A DNA stretch of 64,000 nt from Theileria orientalis strain Shintoku (GCF_000740895.1 NC_025261.1:1116001-1180000); one strand, 5' to 3'; numbered from the stretch's first letter, positions 10,002 through 20,225 are shown. Translations and numbers: made by a program. The notes: a model not told the origin generated them from the sequence alone.

Positions 10002-10739
10002 TTAAAATACTGGCGATAGTGGGTGGTTGAAGCCGCCCCGACGGTTCATGTACTGGCGATACTTCCTCTTGGACTTCTTCTTCACGCCGGAAACGCTCGT
10101 CTCCTCGTGCTTCTTGTTCTTCGTGGTTTCGAAGGATGAGATGCCCATCATGCTCCTCAGGAGCTCCTCCTCGTCCTTGAGCTCCTCGGCAACTTCGTGC
10201 TCTCCGTCGGAGTGGCCAAGGCTGACGCTCAGGCTTCTTCTTTCACGTTTGGCCGGGCGTCCGTAGTCAGGGCTCCGACTGTCTCCTCTCCTGCCGCCTC
10301 GTTTGTAGCCTGAGTTTGGGCCTTTAGAGTAGCTGGGAGACCTGTGGCCTCTGGGTCCCCTGACGGACCTGCTGGTCGACTCCCTGTCACGGCGACCATC
10401 ACGGTGAGTTTCCGAATATTTGTCGGAGCTTCTGTATTTATCGTATCTGTCCCTTCCGTGTCTGTGATAATCCCTGTTTAAATCGTCGGAATGGCCTGAG
10501 TGTTTTCTTGAATGGTGATCTGATTCCCTTTTTTTGTTGTCAGAGCGATCCCTAAGTACATTAAGATTAGAAGGGTGAAAACTGCACCTGTGGTCCCTAT
10601 ATTTGTCGTGATGCCTTTTCTCGGAGTGGGAATCCGACCTGCGGTCCCTGTGAGAATCTTTCCTGATGGAATCACGGGACCTGCTGCGACTACGATTTCT
10701 TTTCCTATACCTTTCGGAACTACGAGATCGGTTTCCCAT
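10002..10739 (-). CDS. SNRNP27: U4/U6.U5 tri-snRNP-associated protein SNRNP27-like
   Basis: Single exon, 245 residues. Residues 1 to about 165 are an RS/RD/RH-rich domain typical of splicing factors. The C-terminal 60 residues match the conserved SNRNP27 (27K, RY1) domain: LLRSMMGISSFETTKNKK followed by KRKYRQYMNRRGGFNHPL, which in the family reads MGF-x-FDTTKGKK ... KRKYRQYMNRKGGFNRPL. The protein is a component of the tri-snRNP acting before B-complex activation in pre-mRNA splicing, in the nucleus. The RS domain is somewhat longer than in the human protein (about 155 residues). Divergent from the unknown gene at 10968. Confidence 0.9.
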   Translation of the reverse strand: MGNRSRSSERYRKRNRSRSRSRDSIRKDSHRDRRSDSHSEKRHHDKYRDHRCSFHPSNLNVLRDRSDNKKRESDHHSRKHSGHSDDLNRDYHRHGRDRYDKYRSSDKYSETHRDGRRDRESTSRSVRGPRGHRSPSYSKGPNSGYKRGGRRGDSRSPDYGRPAKRERRSLSVSLGHSDGEHEVAEELKDEEELLRSMMGISSFETTKNKKHEETSVSGVKKKSKRKYRQYMNRRGGFNHPLSPVF

Positions 10740-10967
10740 AATTATGATTATTGCAAAAACACATAGTGACTATAATGTTAAAATAATGTGTATGGTAATA
10801 ATAATAGAATGGTAAGGACTCGTGACACCACAAATCAACATCAAAACACAGTGATATGGACCCATATTATGTATATTAATGTATATAATGAGTATACAAT
10901 ATATATATAATACTTGCACGGTTGTTTAATTTTTTAATTTAGTTTTTATGAAGTAAATTGATTCGAT

Positions 10968-11948
10968 ATGGCTAAAAGAGGTAGAAAGCAGGTATTTAAA
11001 GATTCAGCCAGGGTTGTCTCTAAGTCGGAAGCAAGCAATATGCGAAAAGGTGAAAAGGAGCCCTCGTTGGACCAAAACTTAATAATTCCACTGTTGAAAC
11101 TGCCCAGTGTGGACCTGTGTATTTCGAACACTTATCCAATTACCTGTATTAAGCCCAAAGTGGCATTACCGTATCTAAAAGAGCTCGAAACTGGGAAAGA
11201 AGAGGCTTTTTGTGAATCCTCTGACCCTGATAACAGCCTCGATGGCAGCTTTGGCAGTGGTTCTAAAGAAGAAGGAACAAAAAGCAAGTTGCACGCGTTA
11301 CGAGGCCAGCTGTACCTGATGAACCTTCTGCACAGGATCATAAAAATCGGTTACTACAACAAGAGGGAGATTTTGTCGCTGTACAACTTCACGACTAAAA
11401 AGAACACGATGTTGCACCCGAGCTTCGTCAACGACAACACCGTCAAGACGCTCATAAAGTCGAGGCTGTCGAGGCTCTCGAACTATAAATTTTCACGCAT
11501 CAGGCCGTTATCGCATGATTCTCAGGACGCCGCTTCACTCGGCAGTGACGACGCCTTGTGTTTCGACAACAGCACGTTTAGTATGTTGGACACCTTCTTT
11601 ATACACAACAAGGGCCCGGTTATTAGGAGAATATCTCAACCAGGTACGTTAAAGTGTAGTTAATGGCGGTTGTGTACTCGTTGTATTGCTTAGTAATGGC
11701 CATTTACGCGTATTACTACCTTCCATATCGACTGTGTATTCACTGTAACTTTAGGGCACGATGACGCACTCAGCGAGGAGCGAATGCTATCAAATTTACT
11801 GAAAGGGAAGTTGTGTAACGGCAAGGACTGCACGGTCTTCAACAGATTTATCCTCTCGATTCTACTGATTAACAAGTACGACTTCCTGCCCCCGAACTTC
11901 ATAAATGTAATGTTGTCCTCGCGGAGAGTCAGCGAGTGCGACTTCTAA
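10968..11948 (+). CDS. Hypothetical protein, two exons
   Basis: Predicted exons 10968-11643 and 11755-11948, 289 residues. The intron joins codons G/GG in frame (RISQPG then HDDALSEERML). Basic N-terminus (MAKRGRKQVFKDSARVVSKS), a Ser/Glu-rich acidic linker around residues 75-100, then a probably helical section (LHALRGQLYLMNLLHRIIKI, later TLIKSRLSRLSNYKFSRIRP). No signal peptide or membrane span. The basic start suggests nuclear or nucleic-acid-associated location (weak inference). I do not recognise the family. Confidence 0.75.
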
Positions 11949-12274
11949 CACTCGGTATTGGCGATTTGCGCCAGTAGACCAGAGCACCCGGATCTACCAA
12001 TTGAACGTGGATATCAATTGCAGTTGATGCAGGAACTCGGGCGCATAAGCTATTGTAACACTATGTAACATCTTCCAACACCTTGTAACACTGATTTTAG
12101 AAACGTGTGTTCAAAGGGGCTACTCAAGCTAGCCTTGGACACTTAATTTCGTACTCAGATACAAATGACTACATTGTACTTAAATATGCACATGTATAAA
12201 ATTAAACGTGTACTTCACCGATTTAAAACTATAATTATAATATATTTAAACTAAATGTATTGAGTGAACAAGTA
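11949..12274. other. Convergent intergenic region
   Basis: About 330 nt between two convergent genes, with AT-rich sequence and short repeats of the form tgtaacac. It should hold the two 3' untranslated ends; no gene seen. Confidence 0.5.
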
Positions 12275-14246
12275 TTATTTGGGAACATTTGTGGATGAAA
12301 GCAGCAAGTCAGGATTAATTTGGATCAAGTGGCACTCGGTCAAGGTGACAAAAACTTCATTCTCGTGGGCCAGGTTAGGCTTTCTCCTGTTGATTACAAA
12401 AGGCGCTTCAAACTTATGCTCATTGTCCTCGTCAGAGACAGTGCCCTGTTAAATTTAATATGAACGACCCAGTGGTTGGATAACCATAGTAGCAGTACCA
12501 ATAGCTAACAATTATAATAGCAGTACCAATAGCTAGTATAGCAGTGCTAAAAGTAACAAGAGCCGACAGTGACTAACGTAACTATAGCTAAAGTTATTAG
12601 TAGGTACCTTTGTAATTACTGTCAAAGATTGCGTTGGTAGGAAAATTTGAGGTTTAATAACGTATGTGCGATGGTCTCTCATTTTCTCAAGGTTCTCCTT
12701 GGTACAGGATACTCCAACTATCTTGAGCACGTTTTCGGGGTCTTCAATGGGCTGTATGGCCAGAATGGAGTTTAAGTTGAAGGAACGAGGATCCTTCAGG
12801 TTGTCCAGTATCTTAAATATTCTGCTCCTGTGGCGAGATCTCTCAACGGAGTCAGTTGTCGTGGTAACAAATTCACCAGACTCATCCTACGATGAAATGA
12901 GGTAAAGTGGTTAGTGGTAAAAGGGTGCGTGTGGTTATAGGTAAGTGACAGCTGAGTATGGGTATACCTGGTTTATTATATGGAATATGTCGTTTAAGGT
13001 AACAATTCCGACATGTTTGTAGGTGGGATCAAGTTCATCTGCGCACTCCACCTTTCTTACGACTGCGATGTGATTGGGGTCCTGTTTAAAATGTGATAAC
13101 ACTGTCAAAATGCCAAAGTCATGGTCAACTGCGAAAGTTGGTTTTCCTAAAGTATGTTATTAGAACGTTGTTCGGTGATTGGTTGATTATGTTAGTTGAT
13201 TATAGATATTGTTAGTACTTTATAAATATTGTCAATCGATTATATAGTGAATTATAAGTACTGTTGTTGAATTATATAGTGAATTATAAGTACTGTTGTT
13301 GAATTCTAAGGTTAATGGTATACGTAGAGGTCACCTAACTCAATTAGCTTGGTGACCGAGTAGTGTTAATATAAAGCTAACTGAGAGGTACCTATTGCTG
13401 ATAAAAGGTCGTCAAGCTGATAACTGCTTCCAGTGTCAAGTAATAACAAATCTTTAACTAAAACGACAGACACGATTGATTGGGGTTTACTGCGGTCCAT
13501 AATGGGTATCTTCGAGTAGCCTGCCTTGGCTATCTCCTCAATCAGCTGAACAGTTATCACGGAGTCAATGTCGAGTCCAAAGACCTTATCTATGGGCGTC
13601 ATCACCGACTCGACCTTGATGCCACTCAGGCTCAGACACGCCTTTAAAAGCTTAGCTTCATCCTCGCTCAGAACTCCGCCGCATTCCCTCTGCAAGTCGA
13701 CCAGGGCCTTCCATTCCTGCTTATTGTACACAACTTCAGAGGTCTTCCCTACAATCAGGTTCAAAAGAAGAGATATGGGCTTCGTTATAGGGTACAAGGT
13801 ATACTTTAAAAAGATGGTGAGAGGGGCGAAAAATGAACACAGAAGGAGCTGGTGACGAAAAAAAACGGTCTGAGGGAATATTTCTCCAAAGAACGTAACG
13901 ATGGCCGAAGAGACCAGGAAACCCATGGCGCTGAACGAAATATGTGATGTGTATTGAGAGAAACTTACAATTGAAATATTTCTCCAACGAAAAGAACCAA
14001 AAGTGAATTGATCATCGAATTGCAAACAATCAGAGTTATCATCAGATGATTGGGATCAGATCTGAGGGGTATAATTCTTCTTGCCCGTTTCTGTTTAGTT
14101 ATTTCCTCCTTGGTAACAGGTACGAATTGCGATAGTAAATGTAATTGGAACAAGTCGAGTGAGGTGTATCCGATGGTTAAACCGGAAAACAGGGCACTAA
14201 GGCCCGAACAAATAATCGTAGCTAAAATATTAGCCCATTGTTCCAT
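12275..14246 (-). CDS. CNNM/ACDP-type membrane protein (DUF21 plus CBS pair)
   Basis: Predicted exons 14246-13969, 13930-13392, 13146-12968, 12886-12608 and 12445-12275, 481 residues, all junctions in frame. Residues 1 to about 150 form a DUF21 domain: an initial helix with the LFSGLTIGYTSLD motif, then IVCNSMINSLLVLFVGEIF and FFGEIFPQTV. A pair of CBS motifs follows (SVMTPIDKVFGLD ... SKIPIMDRS, and HIAVVRKVE ... HVGIVTLNDIFHIIN), then a C-terminal region. The family includes eukaryotic CNNM/ACDP proteins and bacterial CorC, implicated in Mg2+ or other divalent cation efflux; CBS pairs usually bind adenine nucleotides. No signal peptide beyond the first helix. Introns 2 and 4 carry short tandem repeats. 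Location of the protein in the cell is not evident. Confidence 0.9.
13239..13302. repeat. Exact 32-bp tandem duplication inside a CNNM intron
   Basis: Two head-to-tail copies (13239-13270 and 13271-13302) that I read as identical, each beginning attatatagtgaattataa. They lie in intron 2 of the CNNM gene (13147-13391). A perfect copy implies a recent duplication and probable length variation between isolates. Confidence 0.85.
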
Positions 14247-14850
14247 TTTAGGATAAAATTAGTATACTGGTCGTCACTGGATTTTGTAAATCACTGGGGC
14301 ATCTGACTGATAAGAATCCTTTACACACTGAATCAAGGAAATCTATATGAGTGAGCTAAACATGTAATACGAACATTTTTTTATATTTATATGCATACAC
14401 ATGATCTGCGGTTATAAACTAGTGATGAAATTGTAAAACAATAGATAAAATGGGCACGGAAAATTATAAAAAAATTGAGCAGATTAATGCATAAATGTAT
14501 ACATGAATGTTTTGCATTTGTCTAATAGGTGATAATTGTTGAATTAAAAGGTGAATGTGTTGCAAATATACTGTAATAATTGAATTGGACGATCAAGCTA
14601 GCGAATACTGGGTAAGTTTTGTGAAAGGAATCTGGATCATTCATTGAGCAATTCTTTGTCGAGCTGGAATCCTGTAATGATAGTGATCAGGGCGCTATTG
14701 TCTCAAGGAGGTTGGAATTGACATTAAGGTGCGTCAATGTGTTTCAATATGGGGAGCCTAGTGTGTATGTAGAATCATCCCTCGTTAGTTTGCTCTTTAT
14801 TTGTTTTCGTTTTATCATAATCCTACAAACAATAATCTATATAGTAAAAA
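14247..14850. promoter_or_regulatory. Divergent intergenic region, CNNM and profilin
   Basis: About 600 nt between the starts of CNNM (minus) and profilin (plus). No open frame or repeat of note; expected to contain both promoters, by position only. Confidence 0.5.
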
Positions 14851-15386
14851 ATGGCTGATTGGGTACCAGTTTTAAAGGATACAGCTCTTCTTAACAATGG
14901 TTGTTACGGTGCCGGAATAGCAAACGTAAGTTGACTATAAATAACTAATCTAAACTTAAAATCCAGGGTGAAGATGGAGAACTGTTTGTTGCCGGAGATA
15001 TTGACCACGATGGACTGCACTGGGATAGCGTTTACAAGGAAAACTACGAATTTGAAACCTCAGACGATAACGGTAACCCAGTTAAGCTCCAGATAGATGA
15101 AAAATTTACGATTAAGGAAGTCTTTGAAAAGAAGATGTCTACCAACGGCATATTCCTGGGAGGAGAAAAATACACCTTCGCCTCGTACGACCCAGCTCTG
15201 GAAAGCGGATCTTTCACTTTCGAATGTGTTTGCGGAGCGAAAAACAAGGGAGGCTGCCACCTGATAAAAACACCAGGAAACTACATAGTGATCGTGGTGT
15301 ATGACGAAACAAGGGGCCAAGATAAAACAGTATCTAGAATGGCAGCATTCACATTGGCAGAGTACCTGGCAAACAACGGTTACTAA
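14851..15386 (+). CDS. Profilin, apicomplexan type
   Basis: Predicted exons 14851-14925 and 14967-15386 (41-nt intron), 164 residues, the usual length of apicomplexan profilins (about 163-171). It begins MADWVPVLKDTALLNNGCYG and has the family-specific acidic insertion (DIDHDGLHWDSVYKENYEFE) and the C-terminal helix MAAFTLAEYLANNGY. Profilin binds actin monomers and feeds formin-driven filament assembly, needed for gliding, invasion and egress; in Toxoplasma and relatives it is also sensed by host TLR11/12. Cytosolic. Divergent from CNNM and upstream of NOP2 on the same strand. Confidence 0.95.
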
Positions 15387-15541
15387 GTGTTTCGTTCCGT
15401 AATTAACCTAATTTGCAATATTTATTCATTTTTGCAGTATTTAAGAAAATTTGTGCTTTATACTCGAAAATCTTGATCCTTATCAGGGTGTCGTATCAGG
15501 CTTGAATTTTCAGTCAAATTAATAAATTTGTAAATTATAAA

Positions 15542-17572
15542 ATGTTTCATTTAGATGGAGATGATGAGAATGATGTAGAAGAGTTGGTTTCGGATACCGA
15601 CTCTTCCGAAGAAATTTCAGAAAAAGACGAATTTGAAGATTCTACAAACGTAGATGAAGCCAGGGATGATTTGGAACTAAAAGATAGTTTATCAGAGATA
15701 GATAAGAGTGTAGATGTCTCAGATTTGTCAAGTGTAAAAGAAAGAATAGAAATAATATGTGGAATACTAGTAAAATGGAAAGCAGTATCGGAATCCTCAA
15801 ATGTTACAAGAAAAAGAGGTAAATTTTAAGAATCTAAGAAATGTGAATTTAGAATCTTTTGTATCGGAGCTTAAGCAACTAGTTACAATATATTACGGAT
15901 ATTCGGAAGAATTGTCAGACTATTTTTTTAAGGTTAGTACCAACACATATAAATGAGTGTAGTTATTTAATCCAACAGAGGCAATACAATTCTTTGAGGC
16001 AAATGAACAGCCATTACCGGTGACAATAAGAACAAATACACTAAAGACAAAAAGGTAATAAATATTTGGAAAAAATAGAAATATTAAAGCCTAGTATTAA
16101 AGTAGAATTGAAACTATGATGAAAACGCTTAAAAAACAAATATTAATTTAGAAAGGAGTTGGCTGTAGCACTGATAAATAGAGGAGCGAATGTGGATCCA
16201 ATAGGAGATTGGACGAGAGAAGGGTTGGTGGTCCATTCCTCAAAAGTGCCAATTGGAGCGACGCCAGAGTATTTGGGAGGACATTATATGTTGCAATCAG
16301 CATCGTCACTGATCCCCGTGCTGGCACTGGGACCAAAACAAAGTAAGTAAATTAAAGTGCTTATAAGGAGATTATTATTATAACTATCAGTCGGAGAAAA
16401 TGAGATGAACCTAGAACATAGATAAACATAAAACATGGATAAACATAAAACATAGATAAACCAGAAACATGGATAAACATAAAACATAGATAAACATAAA
16501 ACATAGATAAACATAAAACATAGATAAATGTAGACGAAAAGGTGCTGGATATGTGTGCTGCGCCAGGAGGTAAGACGACGCACATAGCACAATTCATGAA
16601 TAACACGGGAATACTATTCGCAAACGACGCAAATAAGGAAAGGTGCAAGTCACTAGTGTCAAACATACACAGGTACGGGGATAAGAAAATAGTAAAATTG
16701 GCAGAATGGGAATATTTAACACAATCGTATCGAACTATAGCGGAAACGATCTGCTAAAAGTACTACCAAAAATGGACAGAATATTACTGGACGCACCATG
16801 CTCAGGACTGGGCGTGATATCGAGAGACCCCTCGATAAAGGTGAAGAGGGGAATGAAGGACCTGCAAAAAAACTCAAACCTCCAAAAACAGCTATTAGCA
16901 ACATGTGTGCAATTGGTGAAGCCAAAAGGAGTGATAGTGTATTCGACCTGTAGTTTGTCAATAGAGGAAAACGAGCAGGTTATAAACTATATTCTCAGCC
17001 ACTACAAGTCAGTAAAGTTAGTACCACTGGGTAAGTAAAATGAGTAATTGGATATATTTAATTAGTAATATTTAAACATGTGTACAGTATGAATAAGTAA
17101 ACGAACGATGAATATAATTGCCCTTTTAGGTATCGATATTGGATCAGAGGCGTTCTCAACCTTCAGGGGTAAAAATTTCCACCCATCAATAGGCAAGTAT
17201 GCAAGGAGGTTCTATCCACACAGGCATAACTTGGACGGATTTTTTGTGGCCAAATTAGTTAAGTCGGAATCAGACGAAGGAAAAAGTAGTAAAAATGTGG
17301 CCAAAAAGGAAGTAAATGAAACATCGAAGAAGGAACCTTTGAAAAAAACCAAAAAGGTAAAAAGTGAATCTAAAAAAAATAAAAAGGCAGTAAAACGTAC
17401 GATTAAGAAGGGACTTAAGTCCAAGGTTAAAGGCGGTGATAAGGAAGTTAAGTTTAATGATGCTGATAAGGAAGTTAAGTTTAAAGGTGGTAATGATGCT
17501 GTAAAACGTACGAATAAGAAGGGATCTAGGTCTGAGCTTAAAGGTGGTAGGGAAGTGTCTGCTGCTACTTAG
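15542..17572 (+). CDS. NOP2: NOP2/NSUN-type 25S/28S rRNA cytosine-C5 methyltransferase
   Basis: Predicted exons 15542-15818, 15853-15932, 15981-16054, 16152-16342, 16534-16672, 16705-17030 and 17130-17572, 509 residues. The N-terminus is acidic. The NOP2-type region follows (PLPVTIRTNTLKTK, then NRGANVDPIGDW, VPIGATPEYLGGHYMLQ). The SAM-binding motif VLDMCAAPGGKTTH and the catalytic cysteine motifs LLDAPCSGLGVISRDPS (TC/PC pair) and VIVYSTCSLSIEENEQV are intact. After the family's closing motif (RRFYPHRHNLDGFFVAKL) there is a Lys-rich tail of about 110 residues with short repeats. NOP2 methylates large-subunit rRNA in the nucleolus and is required for 60S assembly. The exon 3 acceptor is an unusual CAGAG/GCA. 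Intron 4 consists largely of a 17-bp repeat array. Confidence 0.93.
16415..16533. repeat. 17-bp tandem repeat, seven copies, ending at a splice acceptor
   Basis: Seven contiguous copies of aacatagataaacataa with point changes (ATGG in copies 2 and 4, a changed end in copy 3). The array fills the 3' part of NOP2 intron 4 and the final copy diverges to end in atgtag, which is the predicted acceptor: exon 5 starts at 16534. Most copies contain an internal AG that splicing has to ignore. Confidence 0.85.
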
Positions 17573-17647
17573 CAGTGATGAACATGTGTAATGTTGGTGG
17601 AGAGGAGAGGATTTGCAACGATAGAGGGGCAGCGGACGACGTGTAAC

Positions 17648-17852
17648 ATACAATAATGTAGTATAGATTATCTTACAATAATGTAGTATATAAAACTCTA
17701 ACGTGTACCATACAATAATGTAGAATATAAAACTGTAACTTACAATATAGCATATAAAACTGCTAAGTGTAATAATGTAGTATAAAGTAACTTACAATAA
17801 TGTAGAATACGAAACTGCTAAGTGTAATAATGTAGCATAAAGTAACAAGTAA
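17648..17852. repeat. Degenerate tandem repeat between convergent genes
   Basis: Six or so imperfect units of roughly 25-35 nt sharing the core aataatgtagtataaa, some followed by actgctaagtgt, lie between the NOP2 stop and the Rab11-like stop. Spacing is irregular. It probably makes up the 3' untranslated regions of both genes; no open frame. Confidence 0.75.
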
Positions 17853-17909
17853 TCGCCGACTGTATTTATAGTAAAAGTGCATTTGGTAGTCATATTAGTA
17901 CAGTGGTGA

Positions 17910-18791
17910 TCATTGTATGTTACAAACACCAGAGAGACAACTGTTATCAAGGCAGCCCATTTGAGAAATTTTATCCTTTCGAGAATTGGAGCTGTTGAGT
18001 CGACTGACGGTAGTCTTATCGTTTAGGGAAGTGGTGATCATGCTATTGAAACTGGTCAAACTGGCGACGTTGCCGTTGGGAAGCCGGGACTTCAAGTTGT
18101 ACACCTGCTGAATCAAGTACTCAAACACCTCCTTGACGTTGTAGCCAGTGACAGCAGAGGCCTCGAAGAAGTGAAGGTTGTGCTCGTTGGCGAACCTCAG
18201 GCCCTCGTCATACAAAACGAAGTCGCCGCCATGAAAGGCAGAGGCAGAGGAGGCGCCGTTGAGGTGAGCTCCGCCGTTAGAAGCGTGATCGGGCAGCAGG
18301 TCGACCTTGTTGGCAATAAGAGCAATGACGATGTCCTCGTAGGAAGAAGTGCGCAGCTCATCAAGCCACTTTTTGCAGTTGTAAAAGGAACTGCGGTTGG
18401 AGACGTCGTAGACGAGGAGCGCTCCCACGGCGCGCCTGTAGTGGGCACTGGTGATGCTACGATAGCGCTCCTGCCCAGCAGTGTCCCAGATCTGAGCCTT
18501 GACGCTGCCCCCAGTGGCCAGAGGCACAGTCCTGGTTGCAAACTCGACGCCGATGGTGGCCTTGGCCTGGACGGGCAGAGACCCCTTTATATACTGACAC
18601 AGCAAATGTGATTTGCCTGAAGAAAACATTAAACGTTGCTTGAGTAGTGAATAGTGAGTGTAATAAGTAGGTTTTAGGAGAATGTGTGAGCGAATCATGA
18701 AATTAAACTCAAGTGGCCGAGGTAACTTACCAACAGTCGCATCGCCGAGAAGGATAATCTTATAAACGTGCTCGTACTCCTCCTCAGCCAT
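17910..18791 (-). CDS. Rab11-family small GTPase with C-terminal CaaX box
   Basis: Predicted exons 18791-18731 and 18616-17910, 255 residues. The intron interrupts the P-loop (GDATVG/KSHLL); reading through it would insert about 38 residues there. Switch and nucleotide motifs are canonical: ATIGVEFATR, WDTAGQERYRSITSAHY, NKVDL and EASAV. The effector and switch segments match Rab11 best (VKAQIWDTAGQERYR, VGALLVYDVS). Oddities are an insertion of about 30 Gly/Ala/Ser/His residues after NKVDLLPDH, and a C-terminus ending C-N-I-Q, a CaaX-type box, rather than the double-cysteine end usual for Rabs. Rab11 proteins direct recycling-endosome traffic, and in apicomplexans inner membrane complex delivery and cytokinesis. 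Rab11B-like assignment is inference. Confidence 0.9.
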   Translation of the reverse strand: MAEEEYEHVYKIILLGDATVGKLPRPLEFNFMIRSHILLKPTYYTHYSLLKQRLMFSSGKSHLLCQYIKGSLPVQAKATIGVEFATRTVPLATGGSVKAQIWDTAGQERYRSITSAHYRRAVGALLVYDVSNRSSFYNCKKWLDELRTSSYEDIVIALIANKVDLLPDHASNGGAHLNGASSASAFHGGDFVLYDEGLRFANEHNLHFFEASAVTGYNVKEVFEYLIQQVYNLKSRLPNGNVASLTSFNSMITTSLNDKTTVSRLNSSNSRKDKISQMGCLDNSCLSGVCNIQ

Positions 18792-19421
18792 AACATAAAG
18801 CGTAATTCAAACTATCATTTATGGTACAAAACAAAAAAACATAAACTTAATATTTGAAAACTCCACACATAGGTGCGACACTATAATGGCAGTAAACAAA
18901 GTAAAACTGAAAATGGTCGCAACAACAATTTAAGAAAACGTGAAACAAGAAGCGAAAGTGCAAGTTCTGGTCTAAAATTTGACAAATTATAGACCGGCAA
19001 CAGAGTAAAGTGGGAGCGAAGCGAGTAGACAAAAATGTAGAAAAACAAATAATATTTTACAAATCTATTAGCTTTAGTGTTAAAATTAAGTTAACAGAGT
19101 TTAAATGTTTTATACTCCTGTTTATAGTATACACATTTGAACATTGTCGGCGGTTATCTATATTGAGACAAAATTGTATGTATGAATTCTCAAGAATGGG
19201 TTTTAATAATAAAAAAACAATACGTAGATTATATATGTTTTATTTGTTGGTGGCTAAAAGTATAAAAATTAATGAATAAAGAGGCACCATTAAATGTGTT
19301 ACACTCTAAGGTACCATGAATCAGAATCATTTATACGTTCTTCCATATATTTTCATAATTCAGCCCTAATATGTAATTTAATTATTTGATTTTGATTTGT
19401 TATAGATTTAGTAATCTGAAT
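18792..19421. promoter_or_regulatory. Divergent intergenic region, Rab11-like and proteasome beta-1
   Basis: About 630 nt of AT-rich DNA between two divergent starts. Small frames on both strands (near 18847-19032 and 19010-19279) show no conserved motif. Likely bidirectional promoter region, judged by position only. Confidence 0.5.
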
Positions 19422-20225
19422 ATGACAGACTTGGAAAGTAGTATAGGAGCATACAGCAACGTTGAAAAGCTGTTGTCTAATGAAAATGACTTCCTGCTGA
19501 ACTCCACTGGAGTTGAAAAACATCCGGGAGGGGTTGATATGGGAACAACGATCATAGCAATGAAATTTAATGACGGTGTGCTATTGGCCGCTGACAGTAG
19601 GACCTCCTCCGGCCAGTTAGTCGTAAACAGAGTCGCAAGGAAGATAACGAGGATTTTGCCTAGCGTCTTCATGTTGAGATCAGGTTCTGCCGCGGATTCT
19701 CAAACTTTATCGACGATTCTAAGGTACCACGCCCAATCGCTACGGCAGCAACTTAGAAGGGGGGGAAGAGGCCACGCAGGCTCCAACTTAAGCATGGACG
19801 TGGACACAAATGACAGTTTGGACAATGTTACGCACACGTACAAGTTGGATGATACGGTGCAAGGCCCTCCCATCAAGGCCCTGGCCACAGTTACACATAA
19901 CCTGGTCCACCAGTACCGTAACGCCCTCTATTGCGGAGTTATTTTGGGAGGATACGATTTCGTAAACGGTCCAGAAATATATAACATAACACTGGGCGGA
20001 ACCCTGGTGGAAATCGAGGACTTCCTCGCAACGGGCTCAGGCTCAGGATTCATCGTCGCTTATTTGCAAAGCAACTACAAGAAGAACATGAACAGGGACG
20101 AGTGCCTCAGCTTACTGAAGAAGGCCATAGAGTATGCAGTGTTAAACGACAATTCCTCGGGAGGAATTATGAGGGCGGTAAGTGTGTCCAGAACTGCGGT
20201 AAACGAGTACTACTTCGTTCTATGA
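19422..20225 (+). CDS. PSMB6: 20S proteasome subunit beta type-1 (caspase-like, PSMB6)
   Basis: Single exon, 267 residues from the ATG at 19422. A propeptide of 41 residues ends in Gly before Thr42, the catalytic nucleophile of the mature subunit (GTTIIAMKFNDGVLLAADSR). The Asp and Lys partners are present (LAADSRTSSG, VARKITRI), as is the beta-1 signature RSGSAADSQ. An unusual segment of about 38 Gly/Asp/Asn-rich residues (around 115-155) is inserted between the helix LRYHAQSLRQQL and PPIKALATVTHNLVHQYRNA, where other beta-1 subunits are short. The enzyme cleaves after acidic residues in the proteasome core. A longer in-frame N-terminus exists upstream, but MTDLESS gives the usual propeptide size. 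Confidence 0.93.
   Translation: MTDLESSIGAYSNVEKLLSNENDFLLNSTGVEKHPGGVDMGTTIIAMKFNDGVLLAADSRTSSGQLVVNRVARKITRILPSVFMLRSGSAADSQTLSTILRYHAQSLRQQLRRGGRGHAGSNLSMDVDTNDSLDNVTHTYKLDDTVQGPPIKALATVTHNLVHQYRNALYCGVILGGYDFVNGPEIYNITLGGTLVEIEDFLATGSGSGFIVAYLQSNYKKNMNRDECLSLLKKAIEYAVLNDNSSGGIMRAVSVSRTAVNEYYFVL

Noticed and set aside
17910..18791. Rab11-like protein of 293 residues without an intron
   Set aside because: The in-frame read-through inserts about 38 residues in the middle of the P-loop; GT..AG ends and the family motif both support splicing.
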